Source: Mycobacterium uberis
Lineage (GTDB): Bacteria > Actinomycetota > Actinomycetes > Mycobacteriales > Mycobacteriaceae
Assembly (NCBI RefSeq): GCF_003408705.1
Contig: NZ_QAYL01000016.1
Span: 1-64,000 of the forward strand
Length of the DNA stretch: 64,000 nt
Direction of reading: 5' to 3'
Below the pieces are notes generated by a model. That model was not told the DNA's origin. It made no database searches and saw only the letters and a list, made by a program, of their open reading frames with translations. The position numbers were made by a program, and so were the translations under genes. Each line of letters begins with the position of its first letter. The first letter of the stretch is position 1. This document shows positions 49,921 through 61,139 of this stretch, piece after piece.

Positions 49921-51336
49921 GTGTCATTAAATGCGCAGCGCTCGGATGCCGGTCAGCCGACTCGTTCGTCGCAGCGCGGACTACTGCTTGGGCTCACCGC
50001 GGCTAGCGTCGGCGTCATCTACGGTTACGACCTTTCCGGCATGGCCGGCGCGCTGCTGTTCATCACCGACCAATTCGGCCTGACCACACAGCAACAAGAA
50101 CTGCTGACCACAATCGCGGTGATCGGCCAGATCGTCGGAGCATCCGGTGCCAGCGTGCTTGCCAATGCGATCGGACGTCAGAAGTCAATGGTGCTGATCG
50201 CCGTCGGCTATGCGATATTCGCGCTGATGGGTGCGCTCTCAGTCTCGTTGCCTATGCTCCTGGTGGCGCGACTGCTGATTGGCTTGACCATCGGCGTGAC
50301 CGTGGTGATCGTACCGGTATACGTCGCGGAATCGGCACCAGCTGCGGTGCGTGGATCGTTGCTAACCGCCTATCAAGTGGTGATCGTCAGTGGGGCCATC
50401 CTTGGCTACCTGACCAGTTACCTGTTGGCCGGTACGCACAGCTGGCGGTGGATTCTGGGGCTCGCTGTCGTGCCCGCAGTGCTGTTGCTGCCGATGTTGG
50501 CGCGCATGCCAGATACTGCCCGCTGGTACCTGTTGAAGGGTCGGGTCGCCGACGCCCGCCGGACACTGAAGCGAGTAGAGCCCCCTGACCGCGTCAACAC
50601 AGAGCTTGCCGAGATCGCCCGTGTCCTCAACGAAGGAAACGGTGGCGTGTCCGAAATGCTACGACGGCCATATCGGTGGGCCACCATTTTCGTGATTACT
50701 CTGGGCTTTCTAGCCCAAATCACCGGCATTAACGCGATAGTCTACTATAGCCCCCGGCTATTTGCGGCCATGGGCTTTCAGGGCAACTTCGCGCTGCTGG
50801 CGTTGCCGGCACTGGTGCAGTTCGCTGGTTTGGCGGCGGTGTGTACCGCACTGGTTCTGGTCGACCGGCGGGGACGGCGCCCAATCCTGTTAGCCGGCAT
50901 CGCGGCCATGATCACCGCCGACGTCGTGCTGATTGCTGTGTTCACCCAAGGATTCGGCGGCGCTGGGCCGATATTAGGGTTCGGCGGCGTGCTACTGTTC
51001 AGCATCGGCTTCCGCTTCGGTTTCGGCTCACTAGTGTGGGTGTACGCTGGCGAGGCATTTCCAACTCGGCTGCGGTCGATGGGGTCAAGCGCCATGATCA
51101 CCTCCAATCTGGTAGCCAACGCGATCGTCGCTGCCTGCTTCTTGACGATGTTGCACTCACTCGGCGTCGCAGGAGCTTTCGCGGTGTTTGGACTATTTGC
51201 GGCGATTGCTTTCGCCGTTGTTTATCGGCACGCACCAGAGACCAAAGGTCGCCAGCTCGAGGAGATCCAGCACTTCTGGGAAACCGGCGGACGCTGGCCT
51301 GACGAGACACCCGCCGCAACAAATAATCGATTGTGA
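49921..51336 (+). CDS. sugI: MFS sugar transporter SugI
   Basis: A 471-residue major facilitator family transporter of the sugar porter type (Rv3331) with twelve predicted membrane helices. Family signatures present are YGYDLSGMAGALLFI in helix 1, GRQKSMVLIAVGYAIFALMGALS after helix 2, VPVYVAESAPAAVRGSLLTAYQVVIVSGAILGYLTSY (the PxYxxExxPxxxRG signature), the loop RMPDTARWYLLKGR, ITGINAIVYYSPRLF, LVDRRGRRPILLAG and PETKGRQLEEIQHFW at the end. The start is GTG at 49921. The sugar is unknown. Intact although the downstream amino-sugar genes are dead. Confidence 0.93.
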   Translation: MSLNAQRSDAGQPTRSSQRGLLLGLTAASVGVIYGYDLSGMAGALLFITDQFGLTTQQQELLTTIAVIGQIVGASGASVLANAIGRQKSMVLIAVGYAIFALMGALSVSLPMLLVARLLIGLTIGVTVVIVPVYVAESAPAAVRGSLLTAYQVVIVSGAILGYLTSYLLAGTHSWRWILGLAVVPAVLLLPMLARMPDTARWYLLKGRVADARRTLKRVEPPDRVNTELAEIARVLNEGNGGVSEMLRRPYRWATIFVITLGFLAQITGINAIVYYSPRLFAAMGFQGNFALLALPALVQFAGLAAVCTALVLVDRRGRRPILLAGIAAMITADVVLIAVFTQGFGGAGPILGFGGVLLFSIGFRFGFGSLVWVYAGEAFPTRLRSMGSSAMITSNLVANAIVAACFLTMLHSLGVAGAFAVFGLFAAIAFAVVYRHAPETKGRQLEEIQHFWETGGRWPDETPAATNNRL

Positions 51337-51353
51337 CCGCTTCGGGTCGGCTG

Positions 51354-52043
51354 ATGACCACAGAGATCTCCGAGCAAACTACGGTGTGACGACAGCTATT
51401 ATCTGACGGCGCCAAAATCCACATAGACGTGCTCGCCGGGACGGAGCATTTGGTTGCCGCAACCAAGTCAGATACAGCCGAGTTGCTAGTGCTGTATTAG
51501 CTGTTCGGTCAGCAGCGTGTTTCCCGCGGTGCACACCCGACTCAGCTGTCGGAAGTGGGTGAACACGTACCGGCCATCCGATGTCAGCACCTCGCTCAGC
51601 GCTACCGGTTCGCTCAGCGGCTGATCATTACCGAGGCGGCTACTCCTATCCCACCACCTGCGAGGTAGCACTCAAACTGATGGAGACGTGTCACCTTTCT
51701 ACTCAGGAATTTTCGTGTGCCGAATTGCTACACGGCCCGCTTACCGCAGTAGACCACCCAGATGCCGGCGTTGGCCATCGTTCCCAAGGGCGATAGCGAC
51801 CGAATGATACTGTCGATGTTGCCCCGCTTAACAAAACAATGGACCAACATTTTCGTGATCGACGCTGGCCCCGCACCCGGACACGTGGCAGGTCAGATCG
51901 CGTCTCCCGCCAGGCTGCCCGACGCACTTCGCCGTTGCTGAAAACCCTTACAGTTGCGGCAGCTCGCACTCCACCTAGCGATTGCCCGCGGCGAGGATCC
52001 CAATAGTCCGCACAGGCTGCACAAGATAATTCGGACTCTATGA
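51354..52043 (+). pseudogene. SIS-domain (GlmS/AgaS-like) sugar isomerase pseudogene
   Basis: Remnant of a SIS-domain phosphosugar isomerase or deaminase. MTTEISEQTTV begins near 51354; then GTEHLVAATKSDTAELLVLY (about 51438-51500, the xSVAATKTYTAxLLxL block), EVALKLMETCHLSTQEFSCAELLHGPLTAVDH (about 51664-51760, EVALKLMETxxxxAxxFxxxDLxHGP) and ARGEDPNSPHRLHKII (about 51985-52030, KGLDPDSPxGLxKVT). Part of the first SIS domain is deleted and stops intervene. It sits between sugI and nagA, fitting a former amino-sugar operon; M. tuberculosis lacks it at this site as far as I recall. Confidence 0.7.
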
Positions 52044-53145
52044 CGCTGGTCAGTGCCGGAACAGTAGCCATCGACGGACAAATCTGCCGATTAAGTTGGC
52101 TCCAGAAAACCTGCCGACAGATCTTAGCCTGCGGGACCAGCGCACCTCCCCGGCCAGACAACAGTGATCTCCCTAATGATTTATATTGTATTTTTTGGCT
52201 TTATCGACATACACATACACGGCGGACAGCGGATTGTACGCCAACGTAAACCGCTAAAAGGCGGCCAAAGCCACCGCATTACACCTGCGGCACGACACCA
52301 CAACGACGCTGGCCAGTTTGGTCACCACCACACCTGAAGAACTCGCAGGCTCGGTACAAGATACTCGCCGCAATGGCACACCAGGACATCGTGGCAGGCA
52401 TCCACCCGGAGGGGCCGTGGTTGATCACGGCCCAGTGCGGAGCACACCAACGCACGTAGCTATGTGATCCAGGCCTCGCCTACATCGACACCGTGTTCGC
52501 TGCCGACGTAAGCGTGATACAGATGGTCACGCTGGTGCCCGAGCAACGCGTAAGCGATGCAGTGACTTAGTGCTTTCGTGATGCAGGTGTTGTTGTCGCC
52601 GTGGTACATACGAATGCGGAGTGCGAGCAGACAAAACAAACCCTCGACCTGGACGTAACCGCCGGCACCCATCTGTTCAACGCGATGCTGTCGTTGCTAG
52701 CCGACTCAGGTGTCACCGGTAAGCACATAATCTAAACTATATGTATGCCATCTTACCGCAATGCACACTGTTATCCAGGCCACGGACCCTAATCGGGTCG
52801 TCGTCATACCAAATGTAATCGCCGCGTCCGGCTGTCTCAATGGAGCTTTTCGGCTTGGAGCAGTTCCCGTGTACGATGTAACGCGAGTTCAGGGCACGTC
52901 AACAATCACCGGCAGCACTGCCGTCATGGGTCAGTTCTTCCGCAGTGTTCTCCAGCTCGGCTCAGCGTCAGGCTCGGACTTTGATGCGGCACTGGCTGCC
53001 GCGGTCCAGATAACCGCAGCGACACCGGCCCGGCCCCTCGGATCCGACAGCGTGAGCCGGCTACAGGCAGACTTAGACGCCAGTCTTATAGTGCTTTGCA
53101 GATGACAGCTGTCATGGTGCACGGCAACTGGCGACTGAGGCTGAT
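52040..53145 (+). pseudogene. nagA: N-acetylglucosamine-6-phosphate deacetylase NagA pseudogene
   Basis: Remnant of NagA (Rv3332, about 383 residues), which deacetylates GlcNAc-6-phosphate. GTVAIDGQI (about 52055-52085) is the N-terminus. RHDTTTTLASLVTTTPEELAGSVQ (about 52285-52360) and IVAGIHPEGPWL (about 52388-52425, metal-site motif) follow, then VSVIQMVTLVPEQRVSDAVT, CFRDAGVVVAVVHTNAECEQTKQTLDLDVTAGTHLFNAM (52500-52690). IAASGCLNGAFRLGAVPVYDV, GTSTITGSTAVMGQFFRSVLQ and AAVQITAATPARPLG (52800-53045) come from the end. Frameshifts near 52380 and 52750. Confidence 0.93.
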
Positions 53146-53167
53146 AGCCACCCACACCTGGCCGCTG

Positions 53168-54211
53168 TCACGGTAACCGTGAACCGAGCGCTCTGTGGAC
53201 TAGCCGGGAACATGCCAGCGCACCAACGACTCCCACGACCACCGCGGCCAGCGCTTGGCTTGTGCGCAGACCCGCATTCACCGCTACCCGAGGAAAAATC
53301 ACCACAGGAGCGGAACGCTCGACGGGCTTCGCTGGGGACTCCGCTGCCGCTGTCGCCGCCCATGCGGCCGCGAACAGGACCACATACGCAGTAATATAAA
53401 CGAACACCATAACGCCAAGCACCGGCCCGAACGCGCGGCCCGCCGGGCTGCGTAGCACAATCTGCAGGTAGATTAATCCCACTTGCTTGAAAAGTTCGAA
53501 CCCAACAGCGGCTATCCACCCGCCTCGTACCGAAGCAGCCAAACTGACGGACTCCCGTGGCAGCCGAGCAATCATCCAAGTGAACAACAGCCACGACACC
53601 AGCGTCGACACCAATATCGAAGTACCCTGAAAGACCACGCCAAACACTGAAAAATCAGGTATTCCAAACCATCTCAGTATCGTCGTCATCGACGCCCGAT
53701 GGCCCAAAACGGTGAGCGCGAGAGTGGTCAGGATAACCACGAATGTCCCCACCATCGCCAAGAGATCCGACAGTTTATTACGTAGAAAACCAGGTGAATC
53801 GATACGATGCTTCCACCACATTTCGGTCAACGCCGAACGTAGATGCGACATCCAACCCAGGCCTGCCCACGCCGCAGTAGCCAGACCGATGACGCCGACA
53901 GACGCGCGTGCATCGATCGCCCGATTCATCAAGTCGACCAGCTCCTGCCCAAGCCGACCAGGTGTCGCGGACCGAATGTGCTCGTCAATTGTGGTCAACA
54001 ACTCCGGCCGACGGGATAACACGAACCCAACCACCGAAAAACTGATCATCAGCAACGGAAATAGCGCTAAGATCGTGTAGTAGGTAAGGCCGGCCGCGAA
54101 AAAGCCACCATTGTGCTCATCGAAGCGATGGTAGGCACGCACGACATGGCCGAGCCACCCGAACCGGGATCGCAACCTATTAACGATACCTGTGTTGGCC
54201 GGTTCCGTCAT
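53168..54211 (-). CDS. YihY/BrkB-family integral membrane protein (Rv3335c)
   Basis: A 347-residue membrane protein of the YihY/virulence factor BrkB family with about six to eight helices. Characteristic N-terminal text is HNGGFFAAGLTYYTILALFPLLMISFSVVGFVL; later RSALTEMWWKHRIDSPGFLRNKLSDLLAMVGTFVVILTTLALTVLG, LVSWLLFTWMIARLPRESVSLAASVRGGWIAAVGFELFKQVGLIYL and GPVLGVMVFVYITAYVVLFAAAWAATAAA. Function is not established. Twenty bases downstream of trpS on the same strand, so probably cotranscribed. It is longer than my recollection of Rv3335c (about 289), the extra part being a C-terminal tail with one more helix. Intact. Confidence 0.9.
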   Translation of the reverse strand: MTEPANTGIVNRLRSRFGWLGHVVRAYHRFDEHNGGFFAAGLTYYTILALFPLLMISFSVVGFVLSRRPELLTTIDEHIRSATPGRLGQELVDLMNRAIDARASVGVIGLATAAWAGLGWMSHLRSALTEMWWKHRIDSPGFLRNKLSDLLAMVGTFVVILTTLALTVLGHRASMTTILRWFGIPDFSVFGVVFQGTSILVSTLVSWLLFTWMIARLPRESVSLAASVRGGWIAAVGFELFKQVGLIYLQIVLRSPAGRAFGPVLGVMVFVYITAYVVLFAAAWAATAAAESPAKPVERSAPVVIFPRVAVNAGLRTSQALAAVVVGVVGALACSRLVHRALGSRLP

Positions 54212-54231
54212 GGTGGTACGCCTTACCCTCG

Positions 54232-55269
<1,038 letters not shown>

Positions 55270-55368
55270 TCACGTGAGCCTCTGCACCCGTGTCGGCCTG
55301 GTCAACACCGGCGAGATAAGCCAGCAGTCGCTTGCGGTACCGCCGGTATCACCTTTAGTGTCAGTAGC

Positions 55369-56262
55369 ATGCGACGTCTACTCGACTACGTACTCGTGAA
55401 CTCCGCTCACCCGCCGTCGTCTTCTTCGTGTCGACCACCGATTCACCTTGGTGCTGGAGAGCCGGTCCTGCTGTTACACCCGTTCATGATGTCCCAAATA
55501 GTGTGGGAAACCGTGGCCTCGCAGTTGGCCAACACCGGCCGGTACGAAGTATTCGCTCCGACAATGGCTGCCCACCACGGTGGACCATCCCCGAGTAGCT
55601 GGCTAATGAGCGTCTCTACGCTAGCCGACCGCGTCGAGCAGCAACTCGACGAACTGAGCTGGGAGACCGCCCATCTGGTCGGCAACTCGCTCGGCGGCTG
55701 GGTTGTCTTCGAACTCGAGCGGCGTGGACGAGCACGCAGCGTCACTGGCATCGCCCCGGCAGGCGGTTGGGAACGCTGGAGCCTGGTCAAGTTCGAGGTG
55801 ATCGCTAAGTTCGTCGCCGGAATGCCCTTGGTGGCGGTGGCCAAGGGGCTCGGTTCACGGGCGTTATCCTTACCGCTCAGCCGCCGGTTGACCAGCCTGC
55901 CGCTGACCGGATCGCCCGGAGAGCTCACCGAACACCAGCTGCACGACATCATCGAGGATGCTAGGCAATGCCCGGCCTACTTCCTACTGCTGATCAAAGC
56001 GCTGCTGCAGCCTGGGCTACAGGAGTTGGTGCAGATCACTGTACCCGCTCAGTTGGTGCTCTGCGAAAAAGACCGAGTGCTCCCCCCGTCAAGATACAGC
56101 CGTTATTTCACCGACCGCCTGCCCGAAGACACCCAGGTCACCATGCTTAACAGCATGGGGCATGTTCCGATGTTCGAAGCGCCCGAGATAATAGCCAAGC
56201 TTATCACCAACTTCGTCGACAAATGTAGCAAGCCAACTGAGACTGCTAGCCCGGCGAGTTAG
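55369..56262 (+). CDS. Alpha/beta hydrolase (Rv3337-Rv3338 equivalent)
   Basis: A 297-residue alpha/beta-fold hydrolase in one uninterrupted frame. PVLLLHPFMMSQIVWETVASQL carries the oxyanion-side HPF motif, HLVGNSLGGWVVFELERRGRA the nucleophile elbow with its serine (about residue 109), VLCEKDRVLPPSRY the acid and LNSMGHVPMFEAPEIIA the catalytic histidine. The triad is therefore complete. As I recall, the M. tuberculosis locus is annotated as two genes, Rv3337 and Rv3338, each covering half. The ATG at 55369 is chosen since upstream in-frame codons overlap the trpS start region. Substrate unknown. Confidence 0.88.
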   Translation: MRRLLDYVLVNSAHPPSSSSCRPPIHLGAGEPVLLLHPFMMSQIVWETVASQLANTGRYEVFAPTMAAHHGGPSPSSWLMSVSTLADRVEQQLDELSWETAHLVGNSLGGWVVFELERRGRARSVTGIAPAGGWERWSLVKFEVIAKFVAGMPLVAVAKGLGSRALSLPLSRRLTSLPLTGSPGELTEHQLHDIIEDARQCPAYFLLLIKALLQPGLQELVQITVPAQLVLCEKDRVLPPSRYSRYFTDRLPEDTQVTMLNSMGHVPMFEAPEIIAKLITNFVDKCSKPTETASPAS

Positions 56263-56274
56263 CCGAACGCTTTA

Positions 56275-57500
56275 CTTGAGGTTGTCGACGATCAAATTTG
56301 AGAAATTCCTCACTATTTTGTCAATCTTACTCTGAAACGATGAGGATGGCCAGGTCCTTGGTCGTCGTCCCACTCTATGACCGTGCCGATGACCACCCCT
56401 TCCAGTGTCTCGGTTGAAGTCGACCACTTCTCGAAGGCCGTCCAGCTTGCCGCGGTGCTGCAGGCCAAGCGTCCAAGCGAAGAGCGCGGCGATCGGATTT
56501 ATTGAGATCGGTTTGCTGGCCTGCTACTGCCGTAAATGCCGGGTGACGGTGCCGTGCGCGACCTCGACCATCTTACCGTCGGCCGTCATCAGTACCGACA
56601 TCATCAGCCCCAACGAACCGTAGCCCTGCGCAATAGTGTCCTATTACACGTCACCATCGTAGTCCTTGCAGGCCCACACGTAGCTACCCTCTCACTTGAG
56701 GCAGGCGGCCGACCATGTCATCGATTCGCTGATGCCCGTAGGTTAGCCCGGCGGTTTCGAACCTGTCCTTGAATTCCTCGTCTTAGATGCGTTAGAACTT
56801 GTCTTTGAACATGACGTCGTAGGCCTTGAGGATGATGTTATTGGTCGACAGGTACACTGGCCACTTAACCTTCAGACCGTAAGAGAATGGCGCGCGCAAA
56901 ACCGCGGATGAATTCCTTGGAGTTGTACATACCCATCACGACACCGCTACCTTAGACGGAGGAACACCACATCGTGCACGACTGGCTCACCGCCATCGAT
57001 AGGGATGCAAGTCTTTGTAAGCGTTACAGTTTAGCCGACATTGAAGTTGATCACCCAGTATTGGTTACCAAAAGCTTTGCAACCGATGACGATTAGACTC
57101 GCTCAGAACAGAACTATTAGCGGGGCATTGGATATAATTATATCATTCGCAGAATACCTTACTTACCAAGATGTTTCCTACAACTTCGTTGTGCGGCAAT
57201 TCTATCTTCTTCAGATTAAATTCCTGAACGCGGACCTCGCCGGAGGTGATTGTCGGGCGCTTAACACCCACACCGTGCTTCATTAATGGCATGGGCGGCG
57301 TCGATCGTTACCTGGCCGTCAGTGCAATCACGCGGCTCGATACCCAGGGTCATAGATAGTCCAGGTTGATGTCCGGAGGCAGCAGGATCAGCACATCTTT
57401 AGATGAGCTTGCAGATGACGCGGGTCATCTCATCACCATCGAACTCTACTACCAGACCTTTGACTTTAGATCTTGAGTTCACCGGACATGCTTAGGTTCG
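56275..57500 (-). pseudogene. icd1: NADP-dependent isocitrate dehydrogenase Icd1 pseudogene
   Basis: Heavily decayed copy of Icd1 (Rv3339c, about 409 residues), convergent with the alpha/beta hydrolase. The N-terminus near 57480 reads SKVKGLVVEFDGDEMTRVICKLI. AIMKHGVGVKRPTITSGEVRVQEFNLKKIELPHNEVVGNIL lies at about 57165-57290. Near 56605-56700 LK, stop, EGSYVWACKDYDGDV, stop, [35 protein letters not shown] is still readable. Many stops; the 57100-57180 stretch is AT-rich. The active enzyme would have to be a second isocitrate dehydrogenase elsewhere. Confidence 0.92.
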
Positions 57501-57638
57501 AATCCTCCGGCCGTGTCAGCTAATGCCTGTCACAACCAGCCTACTAGCTAGGGTGGAGGGGCTAGTAAGGCCGTTAAACGGCCAACTAAGACCATCATAG
57601 TTGACGTCGGATCGGTGCCATGCGATAGGCTGCAAAGT

Positions 57639-57758
57639 GGTCATGAGTGCCAGCGTCAAGCCCCGGCTTGCTGGCCGGCAACCCTCCAGCCGCGGTGGGG
57701 TGCCCCGGGTGATAACCAGGTTGAGTAGCCAGAGCCGGCTACACGGCAAGCGCGGGTC
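57639..57758 (+). promoter_or_regulatory. SAM-IV riboswitch upstream of metY-metX
   Basis: About 120 bases nearly identical to the actinobacterial SAM-IV riboswitch (ggtcatgagtgccagcgtc at the 5' end, ccccggcttgctggccggcaa, gccgcggtggggtgccccg, gcggcaag-like 3' segment, ending gcgcgggtc). It binds S-adenosylmethionine and represses methionine genes when SAM is plentiful. It lies about 140 bases upstream of metY. The hairpin GTAGCC/GGCTAC (57725-57742) is intact. In P1, GGTCAT (57639-57644) should pair with ATGACC, but the window has ATAACC (57712-57717), leaving a C-A mismatch. A GGGCCC pair near 57769 and 57797 could form part of the expression platform. Confidence 0.93.
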
Positions 57759-57900
57759 CGCTATGACGGGCCCCTGAGCAGACAGGGAAACGTGATGGGC
57801 CCCATGCAGTCACAGTGTGCCGCTACTAGTTGGCTATGACGTCCTAGCCCTAAGTATCTCAAGCGCCAGATTAGCCCACTTCCAACAGAAGGCAACCCAA

Positions 57901-59244
57901 GTGAGCTCTGAAAACAGCACCCAGGCCGACTTGATCGCGCACTGGGCATTCGAAACAAAACAGATTCATGCTGGGCAGAGCCCCGACTCGTCTACCAACG
58001 CCCGTGCGCTCCCCATCTACCAGACCACTTCCTACACGTTCACAGACACCGCACATGCCGCCGCGCTGTTTGGGCTGGAGGTTCCAGGCAACATCTACAC
58101 TCGGATCGGCAACCCCACCACCGATGTCGTCGAGCAACGCATCGCCGCGCTCGAGGGCGGCGTGGCCGCCTTGTTCCTTGCTTCTGGGCAGGCTGCAGAA
58201 GCATTCGCCATCTTGAATGTGGCTGGAGCCGGCGATCACATCGTATCCAGCCCCCGGCTCTACGGCGGAACTTATAACTTGTTCCACTACTCGCTGGCCA
58301 AGATTGGCATTGAGGTCAGCTTCGTTGAGGATCCCGACGATCTGGATTCGTGGCAGGCGGCGGTTCGACCGAACACCAAGGCGTTCTTCGGCGAGACCAT
58401 CTCCAACCCACAAATCAACCTGCTGGATACTCCCGGTGTCGCCGAAGTCTCCCATGCCAACGGGCTACCGCTGATTGTCGACAACACCATCGCGACGCCC
58501 TATCTCATCCAGCCATTCACCCAGGGCGCCGACATCGTGGTGCACTCGGCAACCAAATATCTTGGTGGGCATGGCGCCGCGATTGCCGGAGTCATTGTCG
58601 ACGGCGGTACCTTCGACTGGACACAGGGCCGCTTCCCCGGATTCACCATACCCGATCCCAGCTATCACGGGGTGGTGTACGCCGAGCTCGGGCCGCCGGC
58701 GTATGCACTCAAGGCTCGCGTACAGCTGTTACGTGACTACGGATCCGCAGCTGCACCGTTCAACGCATTCCTGGTGGCCCAAGGTCTTGAGACGCTGAGT
58801 CTTCGGGTGGAACGACACGTCGCCAATGCGCAGCGGGTCGCCGAGTTTTTAGCCGACCATGATGATGTGGTGTCCGTGAACTATCCAGGCCTGCCCAGTT
58901 CGCCATGGCATGAAAGGTCAAAGAAGCTGGCGCCTAAAGGAACTGGAGCAGTTCTGTCGTTCGAGTTGGCCGGTGGCGCAGAGGCCGGCAAGGCGTTCGT
59001 GAACGCGCTGAAACTGCACAGTCATGTCGCCAACATCGGCGACGTGCGCTCGCTGGTGATTCACCCGGCTTCTACCACCCACGCACAGCTGACGCCGGAG
59101 GAGCAGCTGTCTACCGGAGTCAGTCCAAGCTTAGTAAGACTCGCCGTCGGGATTGAGGGCATCGACGATATCGTGACCGACCTGGAGCTCGGCTTCGCGG
59201 CGGCCCACCAAGGCAGTGATCCACAGGCTGTGGCGGCCTTTTGA
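57901..59244 (+). CDS. metY: O-acetylhomoserine sulfhydrylase MetY (annotated MetC in M. tuberculosis)
   Basis: A 447-residue PLP enzyme of the Cys/Met metabolism family (Rv3340, about 449). It makes homocysteine from O-acetylhomoserine and sulfide in methionine synthesis. [53 protein letters not shown], the aromatic stacking region [50 protein letters not shown] (PLP lysine in SATK) and [21 protein letters not shown] are conserved. The GTG at 57901 has AGAAGG upstream and matches the counterpart's start; the open frame extends upstream without family sequence. Riboswitch-controlled, followed by metX. Confidence 0.95.
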   Translation: MSSENSTQADLIAHWAFETKQIHAGQSPDSSTNARALPIYQTTSYTFTDTAHAAALFGLEVPGNIYTRIGNPTTDVVEQRIAALEGGVAALFLASGQAAEAFAILNVAGAGDHIVSSPRLYGGTYNLFHYSLAKIGIEVSFVEDPDDLDSWQAAVRPNTKAFFGETISNPQINLLDTPGVAEVSHANGLPLIVDNTIATPYLIQPFTQGADIVVHSATKYLGGHGAAIAGVIVDGGTFDWTQGRFPGFTIPDPSYHGVVYAELGPPAYALKARVQLLRDYGSAAAPFNAFLVAQGLETLSLRVERHVANAQRVAEFLADHDDVVSVNYPGLPSSPWHERSKKLAPKGTGAVLSFELAGGAEAGKAFVNALKLHSHVANIGDVRSLVIHPASTTHAQLTPEEQLSTGVSPSLVRLAVGIEGIDDIVTDLELGFAAAHQGSDPQAVAAF

Positions 59245-59255
59245 GGGCTCCTAAC

Positions 59256-60404
59256 TTGATAATCCCCGACATCGGAACCCAGACGCTGCCGACCGAAGGC
59301 GAAGTCGGCGTGGTTGGCATCGGCCGATTCAGGCTGGAGAGTGGTGCGGTGCTTGATGACGTCTGCATTGCTGTGCAACGCTGGGGCAAGTTGTCGCCTG
59401 CACGAGACAACGTGGTGGTGGTCTTGCATGCGCTCACTGGTGATTCACACATAACCGGACCTGCCGGACCCGGCCATCCCACACCTGGCTGGTGGGACGG
59501 GCTAGCCGGTCCCGGTGCACCGATCGACACCAATCGCTGGTGCGCGGTAGCTACCAACGTTCTGGGCGGTTGTCGTGGCTCCACCGGCCCCAGCTCGCTT
59601 GCACGCGACGGAAAGCCTTGGGGCTCAAGATTTCCGTTGATATCGGTACGAGACCAGGTGGAGGCGGATATCGCCGCACTTGCCGCCACGGGAATCACCG
59701 AGGTTGCCGCGGTCGTTGGAGGATCCATGGGCGGCGCGCGGGCGCTAGAATGGATCGTCAGCCACCCGGGCCAGGTCCGGTCTGGGCTGTTGTTGGCGGT
59801 CGGTGCGCGCGCCACCGCTGACCAGATCGGCACCCAGACCACCCAGATCGAAGCCATCAAGACCGATCCGAACTGGCAGGGCGGCGACTACTACGAAACG
59901 GGAAGGGCGCCAAACGTCGGTTTGACGATCGCCCGTCGCTTCGCTCACCTGACCTACCGTGGCGAGGTCGAGCTCGACAACCGGTTTGCCAACGGCAACC
60001 AAGACAACGAGGATCCCGCGACGGGCGGCCGTTATGCGGTGGAAAGTTATCTAGAGCACCAGGGTGACAAGCTGTTGGCACGCTTTGACGCCGGTAGCTA
60101 CGTGGTCTTGACCAAAACGCTAAACAGCCACGACGTGGGTCGTGGCCGCGGCGGGGTCTCCGCGGCGCTGAATGGGTGCCCGGTACCGGTGGTGGTGGGT
60201 GGCATCACCTCGGATCGGCTCTACCCACTGCGTTTGCAGCAAGAGTTAGCCGAGCTGCTGCCGGGCTGTACTGGGCTGCAGGTTGTCGACTCCATCTACG
60301 GGCATGACGGCTTCCTGGTGGAATCTGAGGCCGTCGGCAAATTGATCCGGCAAACTCTCGAATTGGCCGACATGGAGTCTAGGGAAGGCGCATGTTCGCG
60401 GTGA
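59256..60404 (+). CDS. metX: Homoserine O-acetyltransferase MetX
   Basis: A 382-residue alpha/beta-fold acetyltransferase (Rv3341, annotated MetA) that makes O-acetylhomoserine for MetY from homoserine and acetyl-Co[42 protein letters not shown], the nucleophile elbow [14 protein letters not shown] with its serine, and the C-terminal YGHDGFLVE with Asp and His of the triad are all present. The TTG at 59256 is preferred: it aligns with the counterpart N-terminus (xIxxDxxTQTLP) and has GAGGG upstream. An in-frame TTG at 59241 overlapping the metY stop is the alternative. Intact. Confidence 0.94.
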   Translation: MIIPDIGTQTLPTEGEVGVVGIGRFRLESGAVLDDVCIAVQRWGKLSPARDNVVVVLHALTGDSHITGPAGPGHPTPGWWDGLAGPGAPIDTNRWCAVATNVLGGCRGSTGPSSLARDGKPWGSRFPLISVRDQVEADIAALAATGITEVAAVVGGSMGGARALEWIVSHPGQVRSGLLLAVGARATADQIGTQTTQIEAIKTDPNWQGGDYYETGRAPNVGLTIARRFAHLTYRGEVELDNRFANGNQDNEDPATGGRYAVESYLEHQGDKLLARFDAGSYVVLTKTLNSHDVGRGRGGVSAALNGCPVPVVVGGITSDRLYPLRLQQELAELLPGCTGLQVVDSIYGHDGFLVESEAVGKLIRQTLELADMESREGACSR

Positions 60405-61135
60405 CATCACTCATCAAACCGAGGCACAACCACTCCCTGTCGTTCGGCTCCGCGGCAACTACCTATGAGCGTGAACGCCCATTTTACCCACCTGAGGCGA
60501 TCGACTGGCTATTGCCGGCCGGTGCGCGCCAGGTGCTCGACCTAAGTGTGGGCACCGACAAACTGACTACCCGGCTGGCCGAACGCAGCTTGGACATCGT
60601 GGCCGTTGACCCGATTCCCGAAATGCTGGAAGTACGGCGCACCTCGCTGCCAGATACTGGTGTACTACTGGGCATTGCATAAGGTATTCCATTGGAGGGC
60701 AATAGCATTGATGCCATCTGAATCACCCAGTCCTGGCACTGGGTCGATCTCGTGCGAGCCATTCCCGAGGTGGCCCGTGTGCTCCACCCGGGCGGACGGC
60801 TGGACATGGAGTGGCATACCTGCGCCGATCAATTCAGCTGGGTGTGCGAGCTAGATCAGATCATCAGACGCGACGGCGCCCGATCCACAACAAGGTAACG
60901 ATGCCGGTACCGTTCATCGACATGGCGTGCCAGCAAGTCAAATAAACAAACCGTCCTACACCAAAAGCATTGATCGACTTAGTGGCCTCTCAGAGCTACT
61001 ACATCACCTCCCCGGCAGAAGTACAAACCAGCACACTCGACCGAGGTACACGTGTGCTGCTGTCCATCTGTCCGGCGCTGGCGAAGTCAGCCGGCCTGGC
61101 GCTCCCCCCTTATGTCACCATGTGTATTTGAGCGA
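60401..61135 (+). pseudogene. SAM-dependent methyltransferase pseudogene (Rv3342)
   Basis: Remnant of a class I methyltransferase equivalent to Rv3342 (about 243 residues). The GTG at 60401 overlaps the metX stop (GTGA). HSLSFGSAATTYERERPFYPPEAIDWLLPAGARQVLDLSVGTDKLTTRLAERSLDIVAVDPIPEMLEV is open to a TAA at 60680-60682; the cofactor glycine motif LGxGTG reads LSVGTD, already damaged. GIPLEGNSIDAI, stop, QSWHWVDLVRAIPEVARVLHPGGRLDMEWHT follows, then KALIDLVASQSYYITSPAEVQTSTLDR (about 60963-61045) after a frameshift. It was the third gene of the metY-metX operon. Confidence 0.92.
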
Positions 61136-61139
61136 CATT

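Noticed and set aside
59120..59860. A 246-codon minus-strand frame opposite metY-metX
   Set aside because: Shadow of two clearly conserved enzymes on the plus strand.
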